Source: Longimicrobiales bacterium (GTDB lineage Bacteria > Gemmatimonadota > Gemmatimonadetes > Longimicrobiales > Gaopeijiaceae). From it: a DNA stretch of 64,000 bases. Of this stretch, positions 18,085-27,113 are shown one piece after another. The stretch spans positions 1 to 64,000 of the forward strand of contig JANQNV010000233.1 in assembly GCA_028279425.1 (NCBI GenBank), written 5' to 3'. Within the stretch, counting starts at the first letter, position 1; each line of letters begins with the position of its first letter. Made by a program: the position numbers and the translations under genes. The notes under the pieces were generated by a model. The model searched no databases, was not told where the DNA came from, and worked only from the letters and a program-made list of their open reading frames with translations.

Positions 18085-19160
18085 CCCGGCCCGAGGGCCA
18101 GGTGCTCCTCGAGGTGTCGGATCTCGGGAAGGTGTTCCCTGGAAGGCGTGTGGGCTTCTCGCGCAGGGTGGGCCCGAGCGTACAAGCGCTTCGCGGGGCT
18201 TCGTTCACTCTGCGCGAGGGAGAGGTCGTCGGGATCGTCGGGGAGAGCGGGTCTGGCAAGACGACGCTGATTCGCACCATCCTCCGTCTCATTCCCGCCA
18301 CGTCCGGGTCGGTCCGGCTGCTCGGTCGCGACATCCTCGGTCTCGACGCGAAGGCGGTGCGGGAGTTCGTTCGTCCGAACGTGCGCATGATCTTTCAACA
18401 CCCCGAAGCGGTCCTGAACCCCGGATACACCATCGGGACGGCGCTGGCGAAGCCACTCGAGTTGTACGAGTCGGGGCCCGACGAGGCGGCCACCCACGAG
18501 CGTGTGATTCAGCTGCTCGCCACCGTGGGACTGGGCCCTGAATTCGCAGACAAGCTTCCGCGCGAGTTGAGCGGCGGGGAAAAGCGGCGGGTGGGCCTGT
18601 GTCGTGCTTTGGCGACCCGACCCCGAGTCATTCTCGCGGACGAGCCCATCAGTGGGCTGGACGTGTTCCTCCAGGAAAGAGTTCTGGCCTGGCTTCTAAG
18701 GGAGCGAGCCCGACGACGCTTCGGACTTGTGATCGTCTCGCACGATCTGGAGCGGGTCAATCAGGTCTGTGATCGCGTCCTCGTCATGTATCGGGGCCGG
18801 ATCGTCGAGGACATGGTCTTGCGTGAACGCGAAGGGCGTGCCGCGGACCAGTTCGTGCACCCCTACAGCCAGCTCTTGCAACGCTCCAGGGTGGACCTTC
18901 TCGCCCGCTCGGACGGAGCCGTGGAGGGCGTGGGCGCTCCGCTCGAGTCTTGGGCTGCAGATGCCGCCGACGGGTGTGTCTACGCTTTACAATGCGCACG
19001 TCGAGCAGAGCTCGGCAGCCCGGCCGACTGTGGGTCGGAGATGCCGGGGTCGCGCGCGCTGACGCCGGGCCATCGAGTAGCATGCCACCACGCGGAGGCT
19101 CCGATGGGGGGCGCGGATGGTGTCCATAAAGGGCCCCTGGAGGCGGGTGGGACGGCTTGA
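18081..19160 (+). CDS. Peptide ABC transporter ATPase, DppF-like
   Basis: 359 residues from a GTG that overlaps the previous stop (GTGA). Walker A GESGSGKTT, signature LSGGEKRR, Walker B VILADEPISGLD and ISHD-equivalent VSHD are present. The C-terminal Cys-containing segment (CVYALQCARR...VACHH) is retained. Walker B reads DEPISGLD as in other DppF/OppF proteins. It closes the transporter set of binding protein, two permeases and two ATPases. Confidence 0.88.
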   Translation: MTRPEGQVLLEVSDLGKVFPGRRVGFSRRVGPSVQALRGASFTLREGEVVGIVGESGSGKTTLIRTILRLIPATSGSVRLLGRDILGLDAKAVREFVRPNVRMIFQHPEAVLNPGYTIGTALAKPLELYESGPDEAATHERVIQLLATVGLGPEFADKLPRELSGGEKRRVGLCRALATRPRVILADEPISGLDVFLQERVLAWLLRERARRRFGLVIVSHDLERVNQVCDRVLVMYRGRIVEDMVLREREGRAADQFVHPYSQLLQRSRVDLLARSDGAVEGVGAPLESWAADAADGCVYALQCARRAELGSPADCGSEMPGSRALTPGHRVACHHAEAPMGGADGVHKGPLEAGGTA

Positions 19161-19225
19161 CTTCCTCGGACGCACCGCAAATGATGCGGGTTCATTGCTG
19201 GGTCTCTTGCTCGTTGGCTCTCCAC

Positions 19226-19230
19226 AGGAG
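19226..19230 (+). promoter_or_regulatory. Shine-Dalgarno deciding the start at 19239
   Basis: AGGAG ends 8 nt before GTG 19239, but overlaps the alternative GTG at 19230. The later start is therefore preferred. Confidence 0.5.
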
Positions 19231-19238
19231 TGACCCGC

Positions 19239-21173
19239 GTGTTTAGACGCGTCGTCGCCATACTCTCGCTGTCCCTCGCCTCCTCGTGCACCCTTCCCTC
19301 AGAAATAGGGGAGGAGCTTGGGGAGTTCACGATCGATGTCTTCCTGACGGCGAGCGATACTCTACTGACGTTAAGCCAAGGCACGGTGAACCTGACCGCT
19401 TCGGTCACGGTGACCATCGATGAAGAGCGGGCGGAGAACCCGAGCCCTGTGATGTTCGACTTCTCGGCGACGGGACCCGGGGCGGGGAGCATCATCGGCC
19501 TTGGCGATGGTCCATCGGCAAGCAATACCAGGACTATTCGACTAGAGGATGACGCCGCCGAAAGCGGGCCGGTGACCTTCGAGGTCGTCGCCAGTTTTGC
19601 GGGCAAGGACGGACGGGATGACCAGAGTGCGCGGGTTGTGCTCAACCGACCTCCGACGCTGGACGAGCTGCTGATCCTGTCCCCCAAACCCATGGACTCA
19701 ATCCCTTTCGGTACGCCCGTCAAGCTCAGGGCCGAAGCGTCGGACGAGGATCAAGGCGACTCGGTGTCGTTCGATTGGAAGCTGGATGGAGAATCGCTGG
19801 ACACTTCTGGAACTGGGTTTGCCGTCGAAGACTTCAGGACCGATTCGAGCTTCGTTTCGGAGCTTACGCTTGAAAGTCCGGAGAAGGGTGTCCGGGTGGT
19901 ATCTGTTGTGGCGACCGACGGAGATGCCTTCAGCGAGGCCGATTCCGTCTCCTTCAAGATCCGGAACCTCTGGCCCAAGGTCAGCATCTCTCCCCCCGAG
20001 GGGTCTGACGCGGAGGCCCTCATTCTTGTAAGTACGGTCGATCAGACGTTCACAGCGGCGGTGACGGACGGAGACGACGACGAAAGCCTGATCGCGGGAG
20101 GCACGGCCTGGACGCTGATCGGCCCGGGCGGCGACCCGGTGGTCCTTTCCAACGAGGAAGAGGCTGACAGTACGTTCACGATTCTCGCGTCGGACGCCTT
20201 GCCCAACGGGCCTTACGAACTCAAGGCGCAGGTTCAAGACGAAAAGGGAGCGATGGGCCGGGACTCCATTACCTTCAATCTGATCGCACAGGATCCGCCG
20301 GAGGTGACCATCAAGGCGCCGGACGGGCCCTACTTGGAGGGTGGTGCCGGCTATACGTTCCAGGCGACGCCGGTCGGGGCGGCGATGGTATCGGGCTGGG
20401 AAAGTTCGAACGCTGCCGATGACGTGGAGGAGACGGGGGGGGGCGCCATGATCACCTTCAATGGCGAGGGGACCCGCTGGATCAAGGTCACCGTAAAGGA
20501 AGGATCCCTTTCAAATTCAGATAGTGTTCAGGTGCGGGTCTTTGAGGAGCTCGAGATTGCAACCGCGGAGAAACTCGAGGAAGCGAGCGTTTTACAGACG
20601 GTGCAGTACATGGTAGAGCTTGAGGCTACGGGCGGCTCTGACAAAGACAATCTGTCGTGGGCCCTGGCGCCGCATACCGACTCACTTCCACAGGGTCTCG
20701 AAGTGTCAGAAAGCGGGGTTGTCTCGGGTAGGCCGGCCGGTCAGGCTCGCAGTTACGAATTCAGAATCTCAGTCACAGATAGCGTATCAGTTCAGACGGA
20801 TACGATGGCCTTTTCGATGTTGCTCGCTCCGCGACTGCTGATACTGAAGCCTACGTCAAGTCTGAGGGCTCAGGCAGATACGGAGTTCATGTTCGAGGCC
20901 GAGTCGGTCGGGGGGACGAAGGCGTCGGAGCCGCCCGCCTGCGGAGCCGACCCTCCGGTCTTCCATCGCAGATGGAGTATCGTGGCTTTCGAGGACGAGG
21001 ACGAGGGCGTGCTCGAGCCTCCTCCGTGGTTGAAGATCGACGAATGCTCGGGTGTGTTGTCCGGCCTCGTCCCGGCGTCTCCTTTGGGTGCCACCCCTCG
21101 TTTCAAGGTGAGGGTGGAGATTCCGAACGAGTCGTCTCATGAACGAGTGGTCGTGGTTGAGGTCAACAATTAG
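19239..21173 (+). CDS. Lipoprotein with multiple Ig/cadherin-like and putative-Ig (He_PIG) modules
   Basis: 644 residues; GTG start chosen by the AGGAG 8 nt upstream. The lipobox is LASSC. The body is beta-rich and acidic with repeated Ig-like units: SDEDQGDSVSFDWKLDGE, TDGDAFSEADSVSFKI, DGDDDESLIAGGTAWTL, and a He_PIG-type unit (DSLPQGLEVSESGVVSGRPAG). The end contains another such motif (PPWLKIDECSGVLSGLVPA). It lies between the ABC transporter and the T6SS-proximal genes. An extended envelope or surface stalk is likely. The Ig theme recurs in the DppC-like insert upstream. Confidence 0.65.
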   Translation: MFRRVVAILSLSLASSCTLPSEIGEELGEFTIDVFLTASDTLLTLSQGTVNLTASVTVTIDEERAENPSPVMFDFSATGPGAGSIIGLGDGPSASNTRTIRLEDDAAESGPVTFEVVASFAGKDGRDDQSARVVLNRPPTLDELLILSPKPMDSIPFGTPVKLRAEASDEDQGDSVSFDWKLDGESLDTSGTGFAVEDFRTDSSFVSELTLESPEKGVRVVSVVATDGDAFSEADSVSFKIRNLWPKVSISPPEGSDAEALILVSTVDQTFTAAVTDGDDDESLIAGGTAWTLIGPGGDPVVLSNEEEADSTFTILASDALPNGPYELKAQVQDEKGAMGRDSITFNLIAQDPPEVTIKAPDGPYLEGGAGYTFQATPVGAAMVSGWESSNAADDVEETGGGAMITFNGEGTRWIKVTVKEGSLSNSDSVQVRVFEELEIATAEKLEEASVLQTVQYMVELEATGGSDKDNLSWALAPHTDSLPQGLEVSESGVVSGRPAGQARSYEFRISVTDSVSVQTDTMAFSMLLAPRLLILKPTSSLRAQADTEFMFEAESVGGTKASEPPACGADPPVFHRRWSIVAFEDEDEGVLEPPPWLKIDECSGVLSGLVPASPLGATPRFKVRVEIPNESSHERVVVVEVNN

Positions 21174-21215
21174 CCGCGAGTCCGCGACCCAAAACCACAC
21201 CCGCGAGGCCGCCGC

Positions 21216-22124
21216 GTGTCCGTCAACCCATCTGGTCGAACCCAACTCTACCTCTCCGTGGGGGTGGCGCAGGGCAACAGAGATGCGCTGCTACACCAGC
21301 TCGAGAAGGTGGCCGGCGACCACTTCGCGATCTTCGGGGAGATCGGCTTCGGTCAGGGGGCGATCTACTACCTCGCTCGGCGCCTCGACACCGCCGAGCT
21401 GAAGGCTCTGAAGCTCACTCGTGGCACGGCGGGGAACAGCTTCGATCTCGATGTCCTGGATTCGCTCGACTCTTCTGTGCCCACGCACGAGAGTCAGTGC
21501 CCGGAGTGCGGACGACGGCTTGAGTACTTGAGTAACTTCTGCCCGTGGTGCAGGGCGGATTTACGGGGCGACACGGGTCCGACGCAGGAGCAACTCCTTC
21601 AGGGCGTCAAAGGGGAACTCTCGGGGACACACCAGATCCTCGGGGGAATGGCCTTCGGGCAGGGCCACGTCTTCTTCGGGCGTGAATTGCGAACCGGGCG
21701 TCTGGTGTCGTTCCGCCTGGTCCGGTCTGGCATGGACGAACGCACCGGTCGGCCGAGGTACGACATGGCGAAGGTGTCCACGCTGCGGCTTCCCGGCGCC
21801 TTGGATCGACCCAACGCGCCATCGGCGCCGAAACACCCTACAGCACGCCCCGAGGCGCCTCCGAGTCCTCCGGACCGGCCTGAAGATCGCGCGCCACCCC
21901 CGCCCGAGCCGAAGATGGAGGAGCGCCCGCCGCCTCCTACACCCCCGCCCGATCAGAGGGAGCCGAGGCCCGACCCGCCCGAGCGTCGGAAAGGGGCCGG
22001 AGAGCGCCGCAACCGTGGACAAGGACGAGGCCCGAGGGCTCCGTCGGTACCCGCCCTTCAGATCCTGGCCTTGCTGGGCACTCTCGGGCTCGTGGTGACC
22101 CTGATCTTCATCTTCGTTCTGTAG
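21216..22124 (+). CDS. Tail-anchored protein with two kinase-N-lobe-like repeats around a zinc ribbon
   Basis: 302 residues, GTG start. Residues 25-68 (FGEIGFGQGAIYYLARR..ELKALKL) and 127-170 (ILGGMAFGQGHVFFGREL..RLVSFRLV) are two copies of one unit. Each resembles the glycine-loop/beta3 part of a protein kinase, but no catalytic loop or DFG follows. Between them is a zinc ribbon with Cys95, 98, 109 and 112. A Pro-rich linker (about 200-255) and a basic stretch lead to a single C-terminal TM (280-300), so the protein faces the cytosol. It may be a non-catalytic signalling adaptor. Not a known family to me. Confidence 0.6.
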   Translation: MSVNPSGRTQLYLSVGVAQGNRDALLHQLEKVAGDHFAIFGEIGFGQGAIYYLARRLDTAELKALKLTRGTAGNSFDLDVLDSLDSSVPTHESQCPECGRRLEYLSNFCPWCRADLRGDTGPTQEQLLQGVKGELSGTHQILGGMAFGQGHVFFGRELRTGRLVSFRLVRSGMDERTGRPRYDMAKVSTLRLPGALDRPNAPSAPKHPTARPEAPPSPPDRPEDRAPPPPEPKMEERPPPPTPPPDQREPRPDPPERRKGAGERRNRGQGRGPRAPSVPALQILALLGTLGLVVTLIFIFVL

Positions 22125-22132
22125 GGCCGCAG

Positions 22133-22149
22133 AGCGACATCGGGTCGCT
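22133..22149 (+). terminator. Weak hairpin after the tail-anchored protein gene
   Basis: AGCGAC-loop-GTCGCT forms a 6-bp stem with a 5-nt loop, followed by TTGTAGGTTG and not a proper T-run. It could attenuate transcription; a full terminator is doubtful. Confidence 0.2.
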
Positions 22150-22236
22150 TGTAGGTTGCGCGGGGCCCCCGTCTGTCCTATTCTCGCGCTTCCCCGCGAG
22201 GACTTCGTGATCGTTCTTGAGCCAGTGAGGCAATGT

Positions 22237-22689
22237 GTGGTGCGGCTGTTCTTGATCTGCGCTCTCGCGGCGGCCACTTCGGCCTGTGGGTTGTTCGGTG
22301 GCGGAGGGCCTCCACCACCCGAACCACAACCGGGTGATGACGCGGAGCGGCCCGGTGTAGTGCGGCGTCCTGCCGTTATGCCCACCTCTCAGCCGGAAGC
22401 CCCATCTTCGCTACCGGTCTCGGGGTGGGTCAGGGTTTCACAAGAGTCGACCGTGCCTGCGGGTGGCGTGCGGCAGGTTCGTGTCACCTGTCCTGCGGGG
22501 AAGCGGGTCTTCGGGGGGGGCGGATCGGGTGCGGTGGCCATGGCCCAGAGTTATCCGGCGTCGGAATCGGAGTGGACCACTGTGTTCGTCAACGAAACCA
22601 GTCTCGATCTCAACGTCGTAGCGTGGGCCATTTGCGCGAATACGGGAGATGGGGAGGGACCCGTCGATCAGATGTCACCGATCGACTGA
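22237..22689 (+). CDS. Small lipoprotein
   Basis: 150 residues. The GTG at 22237 follows AGTGAGG by a normal gap and gives a compact lipoprotein signal (VVRLFLICALAAATSAC); longer in-frame starts are possible. A Pro-rich linker precedes one small beta domain with two Cys (about 80-145: TCPAGKRVFGGGGSGA...VVAWAICAN). That pattern occurs in exported proteins of unknown role. It sits just upstream of the polytopic and vWA genes. Confidence 0.55.
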   Translation: MVRLFLICALAAATSACGLFGGGGPPPPEPQPGDDAERPGVVRRPAVMPTSQPEAPSSLPVSGWVRVSQESTVPAGGVRQVRVTCPAGKRVFGGGGSGAVAMAQSYPASESEWTTVFVNETSLDLNVVAWAICANTGDGEGPVDQMSPID

Positions 22690-22704
22690 CGAGGGGCTCG
22701 CTTC

Positions 22705-23826
22705 GTGCCGAACTACGACTTCGAGTTCGCCAGTCCATCGGGGCGACTCCGCCAGACCTTCACGCTGGACGACCACCGTCCACTCGGGCCCCAGGTAGAT
22801 GAGATCTTCGCGGAGTTGAACGCCCGGGGCGTGATGCTTGAAGGCGCGCCCGACGAGCGCCCCGCCATCTTATGGCAGGGCTCGGAGTTGGATCCGAGTC
22901 TGACCCCGATGGAGCTGGAAATATCCAACGTGCGTGCCCTCGAGATCGTCATGGTGCCGCCGACGGAGAACTACAGTCCAGATCTCGAGGGTCCTCCGAC
23001 GGCCTATTTTCCAAAGGGGGCGTACGCGTCTGCGCTCTTGGGATTCGCGGGTGGGTCGTGTGCCTGGTTCTCCGTGGCGTGGGCCACCGACCTGAGTGCC
23101 GTGGTCTCCAGCTACGCGCTCCTCGACATCGTGTCGATGGGGTTTCTAGGCGGCTGCGTGGGCACGTTCGTCCTCGGGGGGACGGCGCTGCGCTCGGACG
23201 GTGCGCTGTTCGAAGGTGGACTGCTAGGACTCCTGCTCGGCGGTATCGCCGGCGTGTTGGGCGGAGTTATGGGGGTCGAGGCCGGCACGATCGTCGCGTC
23301 TCTCACCTCGTTCACTATCGGGCGCATCGTCTTGTGGGCTGTGTCCGGCTTGACGATCGGGTTGATCCTGGGGCTGCGATTCTGGAACGCGGACCCCCAC
23401 CGGGCTCTTGATGGTGCTCTGTGGGGGACCCTGTTCGGTGCGGTGGGAGGGGCAGTACTCGTGCTTCCGGGGCCCTTCGACTTCTGGCAGGCCGTCGCCT
23501 ACTGCCTGACGGGCTTCGGCATCGGGGTCGGGTTGGTTCTGCCTGGCCAGCGACGCTCGTGGGGCCTGTTGGAGTTGGAGATCAAAGACGACCGCGCCGT
23601 CGGACTCATGTGGGTGCGCGAGTGGCTACTGCGGCCGGGGTCGCGGTTGACCGTGGCGCAGAGTGTCGAGCTGGAGTGCGACGGACGCGAGTGTACGGCC
23701 CGATCGGTCGGTGGCCGCGAGGCCACGGTGATGGGGCGACCGCTCCCGACGATACTGCAGGACTGCGATCGGCTCGTTCTCGGCGACTCGCGCTACGTCT
23801 TCCGCGTTCTGGCCGGGGGCGAGTGA
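22705..23826 (+). CDS. Polytopic membrane protein with ubiquitin-like N-terminus and FHA-like C-terminus
   Basis: 373 residues, GTG start. Residues 1-87 look like a beta-grasp (ubiquitin-like) domain. About six or seven Gly-rich TM helices follow (104-278). A soluble C-terminal beta domain (about 285-370: ELEIKDDRAVGLMWV..CDRLVLGDSRYVFRV) resembles an FHA fold, but SRxH and NG motifs are not clear. The gene is coupled to the vWA gene by a shared base, two genes before tssB. It is not TssL or TssM by length or topology. A role as inner-membrane platform is inference from position and architecture. Confidence 0.6.
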   Translation: MPNYDFEFASPSGRLRQTFTLDDHRPLGPQVDEIFAELNARGVMLEGAPDERPAILWQGSELDPSLTPMELEISNVRALEIVMVPPTENYSPDLEGPPTAYFPKGAYASALLGFAGGSCAWFSVAWATDLSAVVSSYALLDIVSMGFLGGCVGTFVLGGTALRSDGALFEGGLLGLLLGGIAGVLGGVMGVEAGTIVASLTSFTIGRIVLWAVSGLTIGLILGLRFWNADPHRALDGALWGTLFGAVGGAVLVLPGPFDFWQAVAYCLTGFGIGVGLVLPGQRRSWGLLELEIKDDRAVGLMWVREWLLRPGSRLTVAQSVELECDGRECTARSVGGREATVMGRPLPTILQDCDRLVLGDSRYVFRVLAGGE

Positions 23827-25229
23827 TGCGCGGTTGGGCGATGCTCGCGGTGGTGGTGTTCCCGGGCGCGCTCGGTGTCGCCGACCTGGCCGCACAGGAT
23901 CCCCCACCCCTGCCCGCCTTGTGGGGCCAGGCGATCGGAGAACCGCGGCTCGTGCGCTGCGTCCAGGACTTTGCCGCCCAGAGCACGCCAGGAGTTCCAG
24001 CCACTTGCCTCGAGCTCGACGTGTCCATGACGCCGGAGACGTCCGGGCGCGAGCAGATGATCGACGACGAGCAACGTCGTTGGACGGGAGCCGTCGGTCG
24101 CGAGATCATGGACATTCGACAGGTCGAGGTCACCAGCGCCGGCTCGCCGGAGCTCGTACTCGCCGTCCTGTTCGACGTGTCGGGGAGTATGCGGCTCGGC
24201 CAGGTGCTCGCATTGACCCGCACGGCAGTGCGGGGTTTGATCCAGCGGCTCGACTCCTTCGAGGCCCATGTTTCCGTCGCCGTATTCGGAAGCCGGAAGG
24301 TGCGCACGACCATCCGGAATGCCGAGTTCGGCACACCTAGCGAGGCTTTGGCGGGACAGTTGGAGCGCATGCGGGAGCCGGACGACGAGAATACAGCGCT
24401 CTACACCGCGGTTCACGAAGGCACCACCAAGGTGCGCTCGAAAGTCGACTCCCTACGGGCCCTCGGCCGCCCGGCGCGGGGAGCGGTAATCGTGCTCACC
24501 GATGGGCAGAACGATGTCGGCAACCGGGGCGACGACGTCGATCTGCTTTCGTCCAGTGCGGATCTGTCGTTCGTTCGATCCACGGCGCTCGAGGCCGGCG
24601 TACGAGTGATCGCGATCGGGGTGGGATCAAATGTGAACCAGGCAGAGCTGGCAGGGCTCTCCGACACGTTCATTCCCGCGCAGGTCCGTGCTTCCGATCT
24701 GGCGCGCTCGATGGCCCAGGCCTTCGGGGAACTCGTCACCGGACGGCGCCTCACCTTCGCACTCGCTCCAGCGGGTCGACTGGCCTTGGGGCGTGGTGAG
24801 GGCGGAGTGCTCGTCACTTTCGACGATCTGGCGGGCGGCACCCGTTTCAGTGCCCGCACCGAATGGCGTCCGCCATTTGCCGCGTCTCCCGCCTTCATGC
24901 CGCAAGGATCAGGCGGCCAGGCATCCGAGTTCGGGGGCTTCGAGCCCGGTAGCCGAAGCCGCCTGTTCGGGCTGCTCGCGGTGCTCGTGCTGGGGTGGAT
25001 GTGCATGTGGGTCGCCGCACCCCTTCTGGTCCGCATGGCGACGGGCGGGGCTCGGTCGAAGTCGGTGGTCGATAGGGACCGAACGGGCCCGGCGGCCCCC
25101 CGCGACACTCGACCGCCGACCGAGATCCCACGCGAACGTCTGGAGCCAGAGGTGCTCGATATCGTGGAGGCTCCTCCGAGGGCACTCGACGCCCCCACGT
25201 TGCAAAAGGCCTCGCTTGAACGCGTTTGA
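23826..25229 (+). CDS. Membrane-anchored periplasmic von Willebrand A protein
   Basis: 467 residues: signal peptide (1-23), vWA domain (about 108-300) with the MIDAS motif DVSGSM (117-122), Thr190 in DENTALY and the TDG motif at 225-227, then a beta region, one TM helix (about 380-403) and a cytosolic tail of about 64 residues rich in Pro. The metal-binding motif looks complete. It is co-translated with the polytopic protein upstream and directly precedes tssB. With this topology it could bridge periplasmic partners and the cytosolic baseplate; that is inference. Confidence 0.75.
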   Translation: MRGWAMLAVVVFPGALGVADLAAQDPPPLPALWGQAIGEPRLVRCVQDFAAQSTPGVPATCLELDVSMTPETSGREQMIDDEQRRWTGAVGREIMDIRQVEVTSAGSPELVLAVLFDVSGSMRLGQVLALTRTAVRGLIQRLDSFEAHVSVAVFGSRKVRTTIRNAEFGTPSEALAGQLERMREPDDENTALYTAVHEGTTKVRSKVDSLRALGRPARGAVIVLTDGQNDVGNRGDDVDLLSSSADLSFVRSTALEAGVRVIAIGVGSNVNQAELAGLSDTFIPAQVRASDLARSMAQAFGELVTGRRLTFALAPAGRLALGRGEGGVLVTFDDLAGGTRFSARTEWRPPFAASPAFMPQGSGGQASEFGGFEPGSRSRLFGLLAVLVLGWMCMWVAAPLLVRMATGGARSKSVVDRDRTGPAAPRDTRPPTEIPRERLEPEVLDIVEAPPRALDAPTLQKASLERV

Positions 25230-25292
25230 CGTGTATCATGTGAATCAGGACGACTGGGCGGCAAACGCTCACAACACTCGAGAGGGCTCGGA

Positions 25293-25784
25293 ATGCCAGT
25301 AACCAAGATCAATCGCAAGGGGGTCACGCCCTCCGTGCGCGAAGTGCCCACGGATACGACTACCACGATGCTGCCGATGACCGTGGAGGCGGTCGGCCGC
25401 GAAGCCGGTCAGGACGATACTCCGGCAAAGGTCGCGAATCTGACCGAGGCCTTCGAGGCCTTCCGCCCGTCCGTCGACTTCAAGGCTACCGTGGGCGACG
25501 AGGGTACCGAGTTCGTGGTGCAACACGACTTCAGGACCCTGAAGGATTTCTCCCCCGACAAGATCCGCACGGGCCAGGACGGCAAGAGAAATGACGTGGC
25601 CGCCCTCCAGGGCCGCATCGACCTGATGTACCGGATTCGCGAGCGGTTCGGGTCGATCAGCCTGAAGAAGGCGTGGCGAGACGAGGGGCTTCGCGCGGAG
25701 ATCATGGAGGCCCTGGGCGAGTTCCAGGACGAGTTGAGCCGGATCGCATCAGCGGGTGCCGAATCGGAGGGCGACGGTGAGTGA
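25293..25784 (+). CDS. tssB: T6SS contractile sheath small subunit TssB (VipA)
   Basis: 163 residues, the normal size for TssB. The signature segment FVVQHDFRTLKDFSPDKI is clear, preceded by EAFRPSVDFKATVGDEG and followed by a C-terminal helix region (RNDVAALQGRIDLMYRIRER). TssB and TssC form the sheath around the Hcp tube. The start of tssC overlaps its 3' end by 8 bp, as expected for subunits made in equal amounts. The gene lies 63 nt after the vWA gene. Confidence 0.93.
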   Translation: MPVTKINRKGVTPSVREVPTDTTTTMLPMTVEAVGREAGQDDTPAKVANLTEAFEAFRPSVDFKATVGDEGTEFVVQHDFRTLKDFSPDKIRTGQDGKRNDVAALQGRIDLMYRIRERFGSISLKKAWRDEGLRAEIMEALGEFQDELSRIASAGAESEGDGE

Positions 25785-27096
25785 CGAAGCGATTACCACG
25801 GAGGAGCTCATTGGTGAGCGTCGGTCGAAGCGTGCGATCGAAGAGATCTTCACCGCGATTGCTCCCATTAGGACGCACGAGCCGCTGCGGGACATCTTCA
25901 CGGCCGAGAGCGCGGGCCAGTTCATGGAGCGGGCCGCGGATCTGACGTCGCTACTGTCTGCGACGGACGACTACGAGGCGGTGTTGCAGAAGATCGACGA
26001 TGCGATCATGAGCGCGGAGGCAATTCGGGACGAGGTCCTCAGACAGTTGTTCGATGAGATCCGGCCCGTAGAGGAGAGCTATCGTCAAGTCCATCTCTTC
26101 TTCGAGAACGCCGAAGTTCGTGACGGCAAGCAACGGCCGCCCGTGGACTTCTTCATCTTCAACGGCGACTCGAAGGCGATCGAGCACGAGACGGAATCCG
26201 AGAGCATCATCGCGATCGAGAAGTTCATCAAGTCTCGCAACGACCAGTTCAACTTCCGCGAATACATCTGCAATCTCATCCTTCCGGGCTACATGAAGGA
26301 CTCGGTGAGGAAGCGGTTCGAGGACATCGCCCACGCTTGGGGGCTACTCCTCATCGGCGACCTCAAGGACGAGCGTGACTTCGACTCGCTAGAGCGACAG
26401 TTCGGATCGGATGGTGAATATCAGTTCCTCATGCGACCGGAGGACCGCGCTGCGGCGGACGTGCTGGTCAGTACGCACGTGAAGCTCCGGGAGGCGCACT
26501 CCTTCGAGAAGGGGTACGGCGTGCGCGATGGCCTCTATTCTCCGGCGTCGGTATTGCTGGGGGGGTGCCTGGTACGCACAGATCGCGTGGCGGGAGGAGG
26601 CATTGCCCAGGGGCCCGTCGGCATGGAGTTCGGCAAGATCCGTGGAGTCGAACAGGCTCGTATCGAGGCCATGATCTCCGAGATGGAGCACCTGACGATG
26701 AAGCGCCAGGTGGTCACCGTGATCCGCAGCGAAGACAACGATCTCTGCTTTACGGGTTCCCGAACGCAGGCGCTCGACCCCGACGGTCCCTTGAAGTTCT
26801 CGACCAGCTATCGAGTGCTTCGGTACCTGGAGAGGCGCATCGCGACCTACCTGCGACGCGTTGCTGAGCAACGGCTTACGCGGACGCTCGTTCGCGACCA
26901 GATCCGAGCGCCGATCGAGACGATGCTGGAGAAGGCCAAGAAGGAGGGCACAATCTACGGCTTCGACCTGACCATCGACATGAGCGAAGACAGCTTCGCC
27001 CGCGGTGAACTGAACATGGATCTAGTCATCGCCCCGGTCAGTCCTGCGGAGACGTTCAACCTCACGATCGATACGCCCGATTACAAGAAAGACTAG
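25777..27096 (+). CDS. tssC: T6SS contractile sheath large subunit TssC (VipB)
   Basis: 439 residues from a GTG inside the end of tssB; slightly shorter than the usual ~490. Family segments include PPVDFFIFNGDS, FNFREYICNLILPGYMKDSVRKRFEDIAHAWGLLLIGDL, and the closing LNMDLVIAPVSPAETFNLTI. Contraction of the TssBC sheath drives the Hcp tube. The reduced length is mostly in the N-terminal part. Confidence 0.93.
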   Translation: MSDEAITTEELIGERRSKRAIEEIFTAIAPIRTHEPLRDIFTAESAGQFMERAADLTSLLSATDDYEAVLQKIDDAIMSAEAIRDEVLRQLFDEIRPVEESYRQVHLFFENAEVRDGKQRPPVDFFIFNGDSKAIEHETESESIIAIEKFIKSRNDQFNFREYICNLILPGYMKDSVRKRFEDIAHAWGLLLIGDLKDERDFDSLERQFGSDGEYQFLMRPEDRAAADVLVSTHVKLREAHSFEKGYGVRDGLYSPASVLLGGCLVRTDRVAGGGIAQGPVGMEFGKIRGVEQARIEAMISEMEHLTMKRQVVTVIRSEDNDLCFTGSRTQALDPDGPLKFSTSYRVLRYLERRIATYLRRVAEQRLTRTLVRDQIRAPIETMLEKAKKEGTIYGFDLTIDMSEDSFARGELNMDLVIAPVSPAETFNLTIDTPDYKKD

Positions 27097-27113
27097 GCGC
27101 CAACGAGGATGCC

